Under the pieces are notes generated by a model. That model was not told the DNA's origin. It searched no databases and was given only the letters and a program-made list of their open reading frames with translations. DNA of 64,000 bases, taken from Eudorina sp. 2006-703-Eu-15 (lineage: Eukaryota; Chlorophyta; Chlorophyceae; Chlamydomonadales; Volvocaceae). This document shows, one piece after another, positions 1 to 12,677 of the stretch. Positions within the stretch are counted from its first letter, which is position 1. Every line of letters begins with the position of its first letter. The stretch spans positions 124,001 to 188,000 of the forward strand of contig BDSI01000167.1 in assembly GCA_003117195.1 (NCBI GenBank), read 5' to 3'. A program made the translations under genes and the position numbers.

Positions 1-362
1 CACGTCTGGCACGGCGGTGGCATGGATTCACGGCGATGTTGCACGTCGTCATATCTGCCCTGTCTTCCAAACTTTCGCTCACCCATGCTGCTGTTGCTGA
101 GTGCTTGTCCGCTTCACTCAAAAAGCTTTGTCCCGCCCTTCCTTTGGTTCCGGCTTCGGCTTGGCAGGAGCTGCTTGGCTATGCGAAGGAAGCGATGTAA
201 GCCGGGTGTACAAACAGGCCACGGTATTCACCATATCATATTCCCTGCGGGTCCCCGTATACCTACCTTTTGACTACCTTATCCTATGACTACCGTGATG
301 TCAAGGCCTGGGGGTAGCAAATGGTTACTCGTTGCATGAGGAAGAACTTTGCGATGCTGCAG

Positions 363-3300
363 GTCATTGAGTCCACCGGCCCATATCCCACAAGTTATTT
401 TGAGCGCACCTGCGCACGGATGTTTGCTCCCTGGGCAGTTTTGCGGCCCTGTTTTGATGCAACCTGCGACGATCTGATCCGTGGTCGCTTCGTGCTGGTT
501 CAGTGAGTGGATTGGCCAAACAATTTTGTGCATGTCCAGGTAAAAGTGGCTGCGTTTTCACGTATCCCGATGCGCAATGTCAAACGTGCCCCCAGAGATC
601 CCTACAGCACCGTGCCGCTGGGCATGCGGGGCGAAGGCTCCATAGGGGAGACGCCGCAGGCGGCCGCTGGCGCGATACTCCTCGCCCTCCAGGCGGCTCA
701 GGTACCAGTCTCATAGCACCGCATGAGGGCACAGCACTGCCTGGCAGTACAGCACCTGAAAGATAGTTTTTCAGGTGAATCGAACTGGCGCTCTGATCGC
801 CTGCGCCCTCCAGTCTGCGGCTGGGCGATCACAGCGGCGCGCTTAGTGTAGGGATCCTAGAATCCTCACTTCAAATGTCCATTGGTGGCACGGTGGCAAC
901 CGGGTTTCGAGAGCTGGACAGGATGCCAGCATAGGGCGCCTGATGCGCGCAACTTTGCGTCGCATGGTTGCGCGTGAGGGCGCGGAGGCCCCCGCGGCGT
1001 CCGCGTCTCAGTGCGTGCATGCGCGCTGGGGCGCAAGACGGAGGTCTCCTGCAGGCCTCACCTGCAGGCCTCACCTGACAACCTGCGCACGGAGCTGGTC
1101 CGGGATGGAACCGGGTGTGTTTGTCTGGTCGGTTCGCAACGGAAGAACGATCGGACCGCGCTGATGGCGCCCTTATCCGCGTTTCAAATCCGCGGTTTGG
1201 CCAGCGCCGGAAGACCAACAACTCTCCAATACCGAGCCCATTTTAGCACAAACTCGTACCGGATGTGGTATACCGGTGATGTCTTCGATTTCTCGCAAAC
1301 ACCCTAAATTACCGCTAGCGGGACTACACATCTCTTACCATTGTTGTGGTTGCGTTGCTGGGCGTCACGCTATGAATCACCTTGCTTCCTGACGCCATGA
1401 TGGAACCCTGCGCTGATGCCTCGGCTACCGCCGCGCCGTGGTGCTCCTGTGTGCGCTTCCGCTTCCGCTTCCCAATCTGCAGCACCTGACGTTCAACGTG
1501 ATGGTGATCGAGAGGGTCGTCGAGCAGATGGCACTGCAGGCCCGGGCCTTCATGGCCACGGCCCTGCTGAGCGACCCCGTGCTTGATGCGGGCATCATCG
1601 GCATGCCGCAGCCCATCCAGTGGCTGCGGAATAAGCTCTTCGAAATGCGCGAGGTGAGGGCCGGACTGCCGCCCTCGCTTGCAACGCAACGTGAATAGCT
1701 GAAGCCGTAACTCCTAGGTTGATGAACTAGCGTAACAGGTTTCTCCCGCCGATAGCGAACGTCCTGGTGTGCATCTCCGGGCGGTGGCTGTATCGCATAC
1801 GGGGCACACGACGGCATCGGCCAGCTGTAGTGCGCCAGCCCCTGAGACAGGGTATAAATTGAATGAACGAACGCAGATTAGCGAGTGAGGAGGCATCGAG
1901 CCTTTAGCATGGTCGGCGCTGCGGACGCCGTTGGCGATCGATGGTTGCGAGGACCTGAGCGCCATTGCCCCGGATGAGCGGACGGGTCAGGCTATGCCCC
2001 TTTTGGCCTGATCGCTTGCGGATGGAGGGACACCAGGGTTGCATGCATGAACGAAGGTTCCGCGTGCTGGTCGTGTTGTAGGAATGGCTGATCAATGGCG
2101 ATTCCGAGACGAAGAAGGCAAGGGAGGCCAAGGCGGCCAAGGAGCGCGAGCGAAAGCAGGCGGAGCTCAGGAAGAAGGAGGCAGACCGCAAGAGAGAGGA
2201 GGAGGAGGCGCGCAAACGCGCGGAGGAGGAGGAGGAGGAGCGCTTGCGGGCCGAGCGGGAGGCGCAGGAGGCACGCGATCGCGATGCGCGGGCGGCGGCC
2301 GAGCGGAGGGAGCGGGAGGAGCGGGAGGCGGCTGAAGCGCGGAAAGCGGAAGAGGAGGTGGGCCGCCTTCCCGCATATCCCATACCTTTCCCAGATTATG
2401 TCCTTCCCAGGATATTTGGAGCTGATTCTCACAACGTCGTGAAGTTGTCTAACCTGCGTCCGGCGCAACCTTGTTGTCGCGGGGGCGGGGGTGTACCGTG
2501 CACGATGCGGCTGTGTGTTCTGAATCGGGATCGTGCGAGCGCGGAGATGTGCCCCTTTGCTGGTTGCGGGAGTTTGCGCTGCCAAATGTTGCCGCTTGAT
2601 TCCGATCCTGTGGCACGCCCTGCGCCACGCCCTGTCGCCACCATCAGAGCAAGAAGTCGCAGTCGCGCATGCGGAGCGTGCTGATGGAGATGGAGTACTT
2701 CATAACACCAGACCAGTTCGATGCGCTCAAGGACGAGGAGGCGGCGCCCGCAGAGGCCAAGGCCTCGGACGAGCGGGCCAAAGGGCATCACCACGGCGGC
2801 AAGGGCGGCGCCGTCGCTGGAGCCGGAGGGAAAAAGGAGGCCATGTCCGGGCGCTTGAAGGAGAAGGACCTGCAAAAGCAATCCCAACCGGCGCAGCACG
2901 CTGCGGATGGCAAGGGCAAAAGGGACGGCGCCGCCGGGCCGCTGGGCGGCCCTGGAGGGGGCAAAGGGGACGTGCCACAGCGGAAAGGGGGTCCAGGTCC
3001 GGGTCAGCAGCAGCAGCAGCAATCGCAGGGTGGCCACGGGCAGCAAGGTCCACCGCAGGCGAAGCCGCGGGACAACCCACCGTTCGGAGCCGCCGGCGAG
3101 GCGGCCGGAGCGGCCTCCGGCAGGGACGCGGGCGCAAAGCCGGGGCCAGTGCCGCAGCCGGCACCCGGCGGCGGACACGGGAAAGGCGACCGGGGTGGTC
3201 AACCGGGTGGAGGTGCTGGGGCCCAGCAGCCGCACGTGGGCAAAGGTGGTCAAGGTGGGAAAGGTGGCGGCGGTTCTGGCCCGGTCAGCAAGCCGGCGCC

Positions 3301-6300
3301 GGCCACGCCAGCTCCAGCGCAGCCCGGCCACCCCAGGATCGTCCCTGGGTTTGACCCAGAAGCGCACCATGCTGCCGACGGCAAGCAGCCCAGGCAGCGC
3401 AAAGGCAGGCGCGGCGGCGGTGGCGCCGGCGAGGTGTCGTCCGCGTCCGCTGCGGCGTCGGCCAGTGGCCGCAGTGCGGCTGACCGCCGATCGAGCGCCC
3501 TTGGCGGCGTCGGCCTGGACGACGAGCACCCTCACCCGCCGGCGGCGGATGCGGACGGCGAGGAGGTTCACATGGTGGATCTCACGGAACCAGAGGCCCC
3601 GGCGTCCGGCGATGTCGCCATGGACCAGTACCCCTTGATAGTCCCGTACCCCTTCGCGCCGCCGGAGGGATGGATGGTGCACCGAGGTTACCTGTTCCCT
3701 GCGGATACAGATCCGGACGCGCTGGCGGAAGAGGGAGTCGTGAGCCAGGGGCTGGAGCGGGAGCCGGAAACGGTGGAGAGCTTCATGCAGTTCTACCTGG
3801 CCTTCCTGGCCGGTGGCTACCTGAAGGAGCGCAACATGCTGCCATTCCTGCCGCGGGAGGTGTTCAAGGGCTACGCGCCGCAGGACGACGAGCAGCAGCA
3901 AGGACAGCAGCCGCGGCAGCTGCCGTACGCTGTGCCCGCGGCCGTGCCGGCGGACTACGGCCATCAGGACGGGCGGGCGGGTGCGGTCGGACCAGCGGGC
4001 GAGACTGCCGCGGGTCCGCCGTATACCGGCGCGCCGGCACCGCATCCCACCGTGCCTGGGATTCCCCCGTACGAACCCGGCGCAACACCGGGTGCGCCCT
4101 GGGGCGGGTACTCGCCCATCGGCGTGCCGCCCTTCCTGCCGCCCTTCCTGCGCCCGCCGGGCGTGATGGGCGTGCCGCCCGGCCCCGCGGCGGCGCCGCC
4201 GGGGCCCTACTCAGCGGGGCCGCCGATGTATCCACTGTACGGCGTGCAGCCAGTGGTGTCCCAGGCGCCGGTGGCGCACGTACCTGGCCCAACGGAAGCT
4301 CGAGGCGGCGAGTCGGAGAGCGACCAAGAGGATACGGATGACCTCCTCGGGCTGCTGGGCGTTCAGTCGCAGTCGCAGCCGCAGGGGCCGCGCGCCGCCC
4401 CGCCGGCGCAGCTTCCGCCGCCACCGATGCCAATGTTTCCTCCCTACGGCGGCTTCCCGGGGCATCCACTGCAGCCACCCTTCGCCGCACAGCCACCGGG
4501 TATGCCGCCTCCGCCGCAGGCGCATCAGCAACCGTCGAATGACATGGAACCGGGAATCGTGTTGCAGAGTGCCCTTGGGGCGCGGCCGCCGCCGATGGCG
4601 GCGGCCGCAGCGTCGACGCCGGCGTACATGCCGCCGGTTCAGCAACATCCGCAGGCGCGGGCGCCGCCTGCGTCGTCGTCGGCGCCGCCCGCTGGACCGC
4701 CGGCGATGTCTTGGGCGCAGCGTGTCGGAGCGGCGGCGGCGGCGAAGGCTGCTGCGGCGGCGGTCGGACGGTCGGCAGGTGCGAGGTTCGAACCAGGCGA
4801 ACGAACGAAGGCCGTGTGCTTGTTGGGCAGGACCTAATACGGTGGCCGGGATATGGGCGGGCGTTATTGCTTCGGCACTCGGCGGACCAGATGAGGGAAT
4901 TGTTTGGCGAATGTTATTGACGCGCGTGCATCCTGGCGCCAGGAACCTACCCTCGATACTGTACCGTATCCCGATCGGATTGCTCGGGCAGTAGGTCCTT
5001 TGCATCCCGTAAGCCGAGGAGGATTCCCGGGGACCTAAAACCCGTTGGACGGATCAGAATGCTTCGTGCATTTGCCCCTGTCAGTCTCGCAAAACGGATT
5101 TTCACATCTCTTCGCAAGTTGCGCGGCTGATTTGCAGTGTGGATGATGACTCCGGGTTGCTCCCATCCCGCGCTTCGCGTTGGCAGCAGCGCAGCTTTAG
5201 CGAGTCCAATGTTCTGTACCCCGCCCTCCCTGCAGCGTCCCGGCCGCGCGCCACCGGCGACTCAGGCCTGGACTCGGAGGAGCAGCAGCTCCAGGCGGCG
5301 GTGCACCAGTCCATGCGCGACAACATGAACGTGGCGTTCCCACCGCTGGGGGCCGGCGCGCACGCCGGCGTGCCCCCACCGCCTGCGGCGGGTGGCCAGG
5401 AGCTGGCGCTTGTCCCCGGCGGAGCGGTCGGCACCGGCCTCGTCAACCGCGTTGGTGCGTCCTACATTTTATAACTACAACCACGCGTACATGCACGGGA
5501 TGCGGGTTATGGGGTGCGGGGTACGTTGTGCCCTGATGACGTCCGCACTCGTCGCTGTGGGCGTTTTGAGTCCGGCACGGGTTTGAGTTTGCGGGGGCTT
5601 CCGGACTATGCGAGTGCGGAGCTGGGCACACAGCCGGCCTCGCCGCCGCCTGCTGCTGCGGCAGATGGCGCTGTTGGTGCCTGGATATATGGCGACTCGC
5701 ACCTCTGCTCCCTTCCGGCACAATCTGATCGATGATCCCCCGAAATAATCGGATGGACGGCGGCACCCGGCCCGCGCCCGCACCCACCGTTGCCTTACGT
5801 TGCCGCTGCCCTGATGCGTTATCGGCAGGCGAGTACAACTGCTTCCTCAACGTCATCATCCAGTGCTTGTGGCACTGTGCGGCGTTCCGGCATCAGCTGC
5901 GGAGCCACGACCCGGGCGAGTTCGAGGGAGAGCACCCGGTGGTGGCGGCGCTGCTGCGGCTCTTCCAAGCGCTGGACCTGGCCGACACCGCGCGGGAGCA
6001 GCAGCGGCAGCAGCTCTCCAACAGCGAGGTGGCGGTCGAACGGTGAGGCCCGGGGCGCGGGGGAGGGGAGGGGAGGGGCGGGGAGGGAAGGGCAGCAACA
6101 CCTGAAGAAGCGAGGAGGGGAAAACGGTGGCGCCCATCAGACCTCCATCCCCTGGGCACGTGCACCGGTCTCGTCTGTTGCCGCGTGATGTTTTTTCTTT
6201 CCGTCACTGTTGCAAATATGGCAACAGGGCATCGCCGGTCCGGCTGCCGCTGCGGACTTCCGCTGCCTTTGTCCAGGGCCCAGTCGCCACTCCCCCCGCT

Positions 6301-7570
6301 TGCGGGAGGGGAGGGGCAGGGTGGTGCGCACGACCGATCGCACGGCTGCTTGCTCACCTGTAACGGTACCCCCCTGCACTCATCAGCACCATGCCCCCGC
6401 CTCCTCTCTATCCAGCACCATCATCCGTGTCTGCCTTGCCGTGCTGCGCTTTCCTTTGCCCAGGCACGTGGTGGACCCGTCCGAGCTGCGCGAGGCGCTG
6501 GACGCGCTGGGCGTGCGCGCCGGCGAGATGAACGACGCGTCGGAGGTGCTCGGCGCGCTGTTCGACCAGCTGAACCACGCGCCGGGGCTGTCGGGCGAGG
6601 GCACGGTGTCGGTGGTGGACCGCACCTTTGGGCTGCAGCTGTCGGAGGAGGTGCGGTGCACGGACTCGGGCTGCAGCCGCATCACTCACGTGGTGCAGAA
6701 GCACTTCGAGTACTTCTTCATCACCACCGCGACCGGCCTGAGGGACACGCCCGCCGTCATCGAGGAGGGTGAGTGACAGGCGCTGTGCGCGGTTCAGTAC
6801 TGGCCGCGTGGCTTTGTAGGTCAGATCCTAGGGTGTTGCCCCTCCCCTGGAGGAATATGCGATCAGCGGCGCCTGAGGTGGACTGGACTGGACATCGGGA
6901 CTGAAGTGGGGACCTGTCGCTGTGGAAAAATGGTGACCTCTGACCTGGGACGAGATGCGCCTCACCTGCCCACGCACCTGGCGCGTGGGGGCCTCGGATA
7001 TCTCTCCCCGGCCAGGGTGACCTCTGGTGTGCCTGCCTTTGCGGTTGAGACCCCTGTCCGCTGCCCGCCCCGCCCCACCCCGCTCTTTCCCGCCCAGCGA
7101 ACCCGAGCATGGGCCGCGTCATTCGCGAGATCGAGTACCAGAACTACAAGCGCTGCGACAGCGACCCGCCGCACTTCGGCTGCAACCAGCCCATGCGCGT
7201 CACGCGCACGCTGCACAACGTGCCGGCGGTGCTCACGGTGCTGCTGGCCTGGGAGCCGGACGTGCCCTCGGAGGCCATCGCCGGCACCCTCCGGGTGGTG
7301 GACACGGTGCTGGACCCCAAGGAGTTCATCGCCGTGGAGGACTACGAGACGCCCATGCCTACCTATGCGCTGCACGGCATGTTCTGCTACTACGGCCAAC
7401 ACTACTTTGCCTTCATAAACCGCGGCCCCGTGGAGCCCGAGTCGGCGCAGGAGTGGGTTATGTTTGATGACGCGACCGTGGCGTCGGTGGGCAACTGGGC
7501 GGCGGTCATTTCCAAGTGCCGCGCGGGCCGCATCCAGCCGTCGGTGCTGTTCTATCAGCAGTACCGGTAA
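363..7570 (+). CDS. Ubiquitin carboxyl-terminal hydrolase-related protein (USP fold, plant/USP53-54 type), 5' truncated by window
   Basis: Likely deubiquitinase or USP pseudo-enzyme. Exons that chain in frame: 363-502, 596-701, 1483-1653, 2082-2357, 2663-about 4778, about 5119-5454, 5829-6042, 6464-6768, 7098-7570 (TAA stop). This gives at least 1,378 residues; the 5' end lies outside the window. The catalytic module is C-terminal. The Cys box GEYNCFLNVIIQCLW crosses the 5454/5829 junction, and the His box is YYGQHYFAFI followed by WVMFDD near 7390-7470. These resemble plant UCH-related proteins and USP53/54, which use NCFLN instead of NTCYMN. Two CxxC-like pairs lie in exons 6464-6768 and 7098-7570. 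Exon 2082-2357 is an Arg/Glu coiled coil. Exon 2663-4778 is a roughly 700-residue Gly/Pro/Gln/Ala-rich, probably disordered insertion. The junction between 4778 and 5119 could instead be 4770/5138, both in frame. Exons before 1483 rest only on splice and phase consistency. Activity is not proven. Confidence 0.82.
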
Positions 7571-10300
7571 TCAGAGCGGCGAGGGAGCAGCCGGTGTTCG
7601 GTGGGGGCCTGTGGTGAAGGGCCGCGCAATTGGTGTGCACGGGCCGGCCATGGCGTTAGCGTGTCGGAGCTGCGCAGTTTGGCGCGGGCGCGCCGGCAGC
7701 TGATCTGCCGGAGGGATCGTGTACCACTCAGCCCGGGGGAAGGGGGAATCGTGCGCGGATGCGCGCCGCAGGACGCGTGGCAGGTTTTGGAAGTTTGGGT
7801 GCGCAGGACGGGCGCGAGGCGCAAGGCGATCGTGCCAGGCGCCGCTCTGGGCCGGCGGCTGCCCAGCTCATTCGCGGCCCGTCCTGCCCCCTTGCAGTCG
7901 GTTCTTCCGTTATGATGCGGCATGTTCCTAGTGGATACTTGCTGAAGATGGCTGTTGAAGATGAGCTTTATTCTAGGCGCAGATAGGCCGAGCTGCGACG
8001 TCAGGGTTTGGGGAGCTTGACTGGTCGTCGTGGTGCCGGCGACACCCTCAGTACTCGGGTCCAGAGCCCGACCGGGACGGGCGCGTTTCTCCCGACTGGC
8101 CCTCGTGCCCCAGCGACGCCGGCTGTGGCGCACGGGCACGAGTGGCGGGGTCGGAGAATTAATTTCCTGGCGCAGGCAAAAAACCATCCGCATAGGTCAA
8201 TCCGGCGATACTGATTCCGTTCCTGGCAGGAAGGGTCGGTCGTGAGGTTGTTGTCGGGGGATAGGTGAGAGGGCGAAAGTCGGCGCAGGAGTCTGCAGCA
8301 GGTGCCGAGCAACGGCCGCTCGCACCGAGGGGCGGCAGCAGCAACCAGTCACAACACGCGGCGCAAAGCCGGCCGAACCACCGTTGTGGGCACCGTTGTG
8401 GCTTACGCGGGTAGCTGCGGCACTGGTACCGTAGCTGTGGACTTCCGTTTTCATTGGCAGGATGGGCAGGATGCTGTTATGAGTGGTCACTAGTCAGTGC
8501 AGCTGGCTTCGCAGGTGTGGTCAACATAGGATAGTGTGTCTCCAACTGCCTCACGTTCACGTTGGCGACGTCTCAAGCATACCCGGTCGGGCGGTCCGTC
8601 CCTACATTGTGGGCCTCGCTGGCGGGATTCCGGCGTTGGGCGCCGCCCGAGGTGGCCGCATGCGTCCCAAGGGGCGGAGCAATCACTTAGCCTGGATGGT
8701 GCGCGGGCTGCAGGGCTGGGCAGCGGGCAGGGCCCGAGGCAGCGACAGGCAAGTCAAGGAGGCATTTTACGCACCGTTGGTGCGCTCAGCACGGGGCACA
8801 GTGTGCATCGCGAAGCGGGTCATCCGCATCCCTGTCTGGCCATCCCTGTCCCCACGCGCCGCCTCACTCACATTACATCCGCGGACCAGTGCGGATAAGG
8901 AGCAGGCGTAAGCAGCTGACACTGTGTTCGGGAGCCGGTCGATTCCACGGTCCTCATTGCGGTCGTCCGCACGTCAAGACGTTGGGTACAGCAGCCGGGC
9001 TTTGAATAGCTTTGCGGCGCGTTGCCAAGCTGTGCACAGCGGCAATGTGGGCATCACTTCTGGGCTGGCACCCTGATGGGCTCCTTGGCAGACCCGCGCC
9101 ACAGCAAGCGCGCTGTGTGTGTGTTTGGTATCTTGGTTGCCGGGTGGAAAAGTGCAGGCCGGGCAACTACGCAGACTGTGCACGCGCGCGTTCGCCGACG
9201 GACGATGAAAGGTCATGGGCACAATAGGATCAGCGTATCAGAGTTTGGATAGGTTGGTATTTTTGCGCATAGCGAGTTCGCCTGGCAAGGCTTTTGGTAG
9301 CGCCCAGTTGGACGGTGCGTCAGTGCGTCTGCCAGGCCGCCCGCGCGATTTGCTGGACGGCAGGTGGGAAGCATTATGGGCGACCGGCGGATTGTATTCG
9401 TTTTGTTGTGCATGGCCACCGCGTGCATGTACAGCACATGTTCCTACGTGTAGTAACTACAATGTAGTTGGTAGGTCCATGTGTGGGGCAGCTGGATGAA
9501 CAGCAGGGTCTGGAGGGTTGGGATGCGGGGACGGACCCAGCTGGTGGAAACGTGAAAGGGGGCCGCAAACCTTGGCATCGAATACTGAAAGCAGCTGGGT
9601 CGCAGGTTCGAAGCTGTGGCATGTGAGGGTCATGTTACGCAACACCTCAAAAGTCCTTTCACGCTATCCTGAAGGAGCCAGTCCCCGGGTAGCAAATCCC
9701 ATGAGATGGACTACTGTGCCGGGCAGCACCCAGCTCGACAGATCAGGCAGCGGTTAAGCACAAAGCGGGTCCCACCTCTCTGCCCGTTGTGCAACGGGGT
9801 ATGCATGGAGTGGGGACCACTTCGGAAGTAGTGAAACTCGCAACCCGAGTTCGACCGCAAAGTGTCAATTTGACGCAGACCTGTGTAGCCCAGCGCCCAA
9901 ATCTGCCGTTCACCGTGATCCAGTGGGCTCGGCTGTCGGCAAGTTCCGGCTCATCTGGCCGTAAGCGAGCCCAGCACCACAGAATAATGCGGACAGTTGC
10001 CGAGATTTTGACCTGCACTGTAGACCACTCGGCCACTATGCCGTACATCACCTCACGTATGTACAAGCAACGACCCGGTACCGCTGGACAGTTGATGGGT
10101 TGCTCAGCAACCCGGCATTTCAATCAAAGATGGCTATGGGCAAAACACGCTTGAACTGGGATGTCTGGGGCGCTGAGGTGCAAGCTCGTTGAGGTACTCA
10201 CGAGCGTGCACGCGTTGTGTGGTAATATGCAACCGGCGTCGGGGCGGGTTGTGCCTGGAAAAGGAGTGACGTCTGGTGGGGTTGAGCCGGCGTTATACAC
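7571..10300. other. Intergenic sequence, no supported gene
   Basis: Between the stop of the ubiquitin-hydrolase gene and the hairpin at 10.3 kb I found no frame with convincing protein character on either strand. Open frames of about 120 codons overlap antisense to each other around 9.74-10.15 kb and neither has recognisable motifs. No TGTAA poly(A) motif was seen in the first 1 kb after the stop, so the 3' end of the upstream transcript is unresolved. Confidence 0.5.
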
Positions 10301-10318
10301 AGCAATGGCTGGCAAGGA

Positions 10319-10475
10319 ATTCCAGCGCCTTACCACTGCGGCGCTGGAATATTAGGCATTCAATTCCAGCGCCGCACATACCCCTATTAGGTATTCAATT
10401 CCAGCGCCGTACATACCCCTAGTAGGCACTCAGACAATCGGGGGAACGCATACCCCTGTTAGGCACTCAGACAAC
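10319..10475. repeat. 11-bp-stem hairpin followed by 35-38 bp direct repeats
   Basis: A perfect inverted repeat, ATTCCAGCGCC at 10319-10329 and its complement at 10340-10350, encloses a 10-nt loop. It is followed by degenerate tandem units starting near 10351, 10386, 10421 and 10459 (periods 35, 35 and 38), each beginning TTAGG or GTAGG and ending in an ACATACCCCT-like stretch. The first two units carry the same ATTCCAGCGCC core as the hairpin. No coding potential. It could be a small foldback element remnant or a local expansion. Confidence 0.7.
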
Positions 10476-11319
10476 CGATATCATTCGGACTGCTGGGTAA
10501 ACTCGCCATCGCAATGATGTTGGTTGGTTGGTTGTTACATGTTGTACAGGCCTTACGGCGCCGGGCGGGTCTGGCGCGGTTTCCAGGAGCGGCAATCCTG
10601 GCGCGCTGGTAACCTGGTGTAGTGGCCGGTATGGCTGCGTGACCCCCCCGCGGGTGATGGAGGATGGGTGCGCAGTCCTTGGTAGGGGTTGATGAGACGA
10701 GGCACCTACGAGCTATCTGGGCCCGTTGGAACACCCGGTCGGGATACGGGTCCACCTTGTAACGGTTACATTACATATAAACATGTGTTCCCCCACAACG
10801 GTCATCCGTCAAAGGGCGCACAAAAAGACCAAAAGAACAAAGGGTAGCAGCTAATGATGTCGTACTAATATGTTGTACATTTGTACATTAGATGGGCATC
10901 CGCCATCGTTTGAACCAAAGACGGTGTCCCATTGCAACCGTGACGTAAACAACCAACGTTTCCTAAATAATCACTTGCATATACATCGCCAGCAGTTTTA
11001 GAGACAGGCGCAGTCTCAGATCCTATGCCATGTCCAATGTTCTACAAGTGGTGCCTTGAGAGGATAAGAGGGAGGGATATATGAGGGTGGGTTTATGTCA
11101 TTATGTGGAGTATATATATAATTGCACATGCGAGATGGAGTGCTTGTGTGCTGCTAAACAGTTGGAGTGCTTGATTTTTGTCCACTGGTGCTCTTTGCAT
11201 GGGGGGAGGCGAGCACACAAACTGTGCGTGTATGCGAGGCATGTATCGTATAAGTTGTTCAGGAGTTGTTATATATATATTTAGAATAACCAAAACTGCA
11301 CATCTGAGCTCCTTCGAAA
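10476..11319. other. Intergenic, relatively AT-rich, upstream of tRNA
   Basis: No gene seen. Base composition drops noticeably in GC from about 10.76 kb, with runs such as TATATATATA near 11.11 and 11.27 kb. The sequence flanks the tRNA gene and may hold upstream elements for RNA polymerase III, but no specific site can be assigned. Confidence 0.4.
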
Positions 11320-11399
11320 GGCATGATGGCCGAGTGGTCTAAGGCGCAGGATTTAGGCTCCTGTCCGTAAGGGCGCAGGTTCAAATCCTGCTCATGTCA
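11320..11399 (+). tRNA. tRNA-Leu (anticodon UAG), no intron
   Basis: An 80-nt cloverleaf can be drawn. Acceptor GGCATGA (11320-11326) pairs with TCATGTC (11392-11398, one G-U), with discriminator A at 11399. The D arm is GCC/GGC around GAGTGGTCTAA. The anticodon stem is CAGGA/TCCTG with loop TTTAGGC, so the anticodon is TAG at 11354-11356 and reads CUA leucine codons. A variable arm suited to a class II tRNA is followed by T stem GCAGG/CCTGC with loop TTCAAAT. The internal A box (TGGCCGAGTGG) and B box (GGTTCAAATCC) of a Pol III promoter are present. The A discriminator and long variable arm both fit leucine. CCA is not encoded, as expected for a nuclear gene. Confidence 0.95.
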
Positions 11400-12476
11400 T
11401 ATATAAATGATGTATATATAAATTTCCGACGAATATTTAATGATTATGTGAACTGCAGTTTTTTAAGATTCTGAAGTCATCGTGCCAGTGGGTCCTGTGG
11501 GTCCTGTGGGCCCCCCTTGGCTGTGGCTGGGCCCCCTTTGGGTGGGCCCCCTTGGACCTGTAATAATATATGCTTCATGACTATCGAACCCAACAAATTA
11601 ATGCAAGCTAAGCGTGCTCTTGAACTGTTGTTCCCAGGATGGTCACCGAATTAATGTTGTGGCGGTCTCCATATGGGAGTATCGGTGGGGACACCCGAGA
11701 GGACCCGAGGTGCCGCGCCGACGAAACAACGACGCACCGTCACGACACAACATTGCGCGCAAAATGAAAGAGGAGCCAGAACGGCCAGAGCAGCCCGCTC
11801 AGCGCCCCCTCCCCCCAATGAATTGAGGGCCCGCCCCCAGCAAATCACGCGCGCCCAGACACAGGGAGCGAATTTCCAAAAGACTTACGGCCCTCGGAGG
11901 ATAGCCAACCACTCTGCACGTCTGCAGGACTCTCACCACGCCACCCAGGAACTCGCGGGACGGGACGGAACGGGCCCACGGACGCGCACCGATCGCAAAT
12001 CGTGCACTGTCTCTTACTAAGTTGATATGCCCGTTGCAAGGTACACTATGTCGACCGAGCTGCCACGTTTCCAGGGAAAACCGATCCGGCCTTCCCGGTG
12101 ATCCCGAAACGCGCAGCGCCTGTTCTCTGCTAAGGTGCCGGGCGGCGGCACGGCGGCGGCTGCGGACAAATGCTACGCGTGCGGCAGCGACGAAAGCGGC
12201 ACCAGCTACAGGCAGCCTTTGGCTTTACATCAGGGCCGCTGCCACTTGAATTCGGGTAGAGACCATGCGTGGGGCACCCCGTCCCCAACCGCATCCGACA
12301 TTTTGTGCGGCCATAAGTATGGTGCAACCCCTGGTAGACCTGTAAGCCGCCCCAAAGCCAGCAGGTTTCATGACGTTGCTTAGGTCCCAAACTAGCGGCA
12401 CCATGCCAGCAGGTGACAGTCGACTTGATTCCCAGGCACCCAGGGTGCATTTTTGACCTCAGCCGGGATTGGAACA
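11400..12476. other. Intergenic, no supported gene
   Basis: Downstream of the tRNA the first long T run (T6) is at about 11459-11464, roughly 60 nt away, and may or may not serve as the Pol III terminator. At 12130-12230 a plus-strand frame reads as a short Cys-containing stretch (KCYACGSDESG). It could be an exon of the small ORF at 12477 but no splice chain was established. Confidence 0.35.
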
Positions 12477-12656
12477 ATGGACAGATGTTACAAGGAGCTC
12501 CAGGAGTGCAAAATGGACTGCATGGGCGTACCAACCCAAAAACCCTTTGTCTCGCACGGTCAATGCCCACGCACCTGTTCCTGCACTGGCAAGCGGCCCA
12601 GAAAACACGAAGAAACGGTCCACGGCTGGGTATTCTTGATGTATAGGCATCGATGA
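12477..12656 (+). CDS. Possible small Cys-rich protein (59 aa) or last exon of a gene
   Basis: A plus-strand frame starts at an ATG in a good algal/plant context (A at -3, G at +4). It encodes a 59-residue basic product with six cysteines spaced C4, C11, C15, C30, C34, C36, ending at a TGA. A TGTAA motif follows 16 nt after the stop. No signal peptide is apparent, so it may be the final exon of a longer gene. A second frame over the same bases is also open for about 58 codons after a CAG acceptor near 12460, so frame choice is uncertain. I do not recognise the family. The same DNA probably includes the 3'UTR of KRR1 on the other strand. Confidence 0.22.
   Translation: MDRCYKELQECKMDCMGVPTQKPFVSHGQCPRTCSCTGKRPRKHEETVHGWVFLMYRHR
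12488..12492 (-). terminator. Candidate TGTAA poly(A) motif for KRR1
   Basis: TTACA on the plus strand gives TGTAA on the minus strand, about 580 nt beyond the KRR1 stop. It is the nearest such motif I found downstream. Confidence 0.3.
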
Positions 12657-12672
12657 TCCTTCTAGAGTCCTC

Positions 12673-12677
12673 TGTAA
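12673..12677 (+). terminator. Candidate TGTAA poly(A) motif
   Basis: TGTAA followed by an AT-rich stretch, 16 nt after the stop of the small Cys-rich ORF. TGTAA is the usual polyadenylation motif in Chlamydomonadales. Confidence 0.3.

Noticed and set aside
2429..4045. 538-codon minus-strand ORF antisense to the ubiquitin-hydrolase gene
   Set aside because: It lies opposite the GC-rich disordered exon, has an Arg/Leu/Pro-rich composition typical of antisense GC-rich DNA and shows no motif; the plus frame joins conserved exons in phase.
9743..10154. Two opposed ORFs of about 120 codons
   Set aside because: Both frames are open but neither has a motif, splice context or composition favouring one strand.
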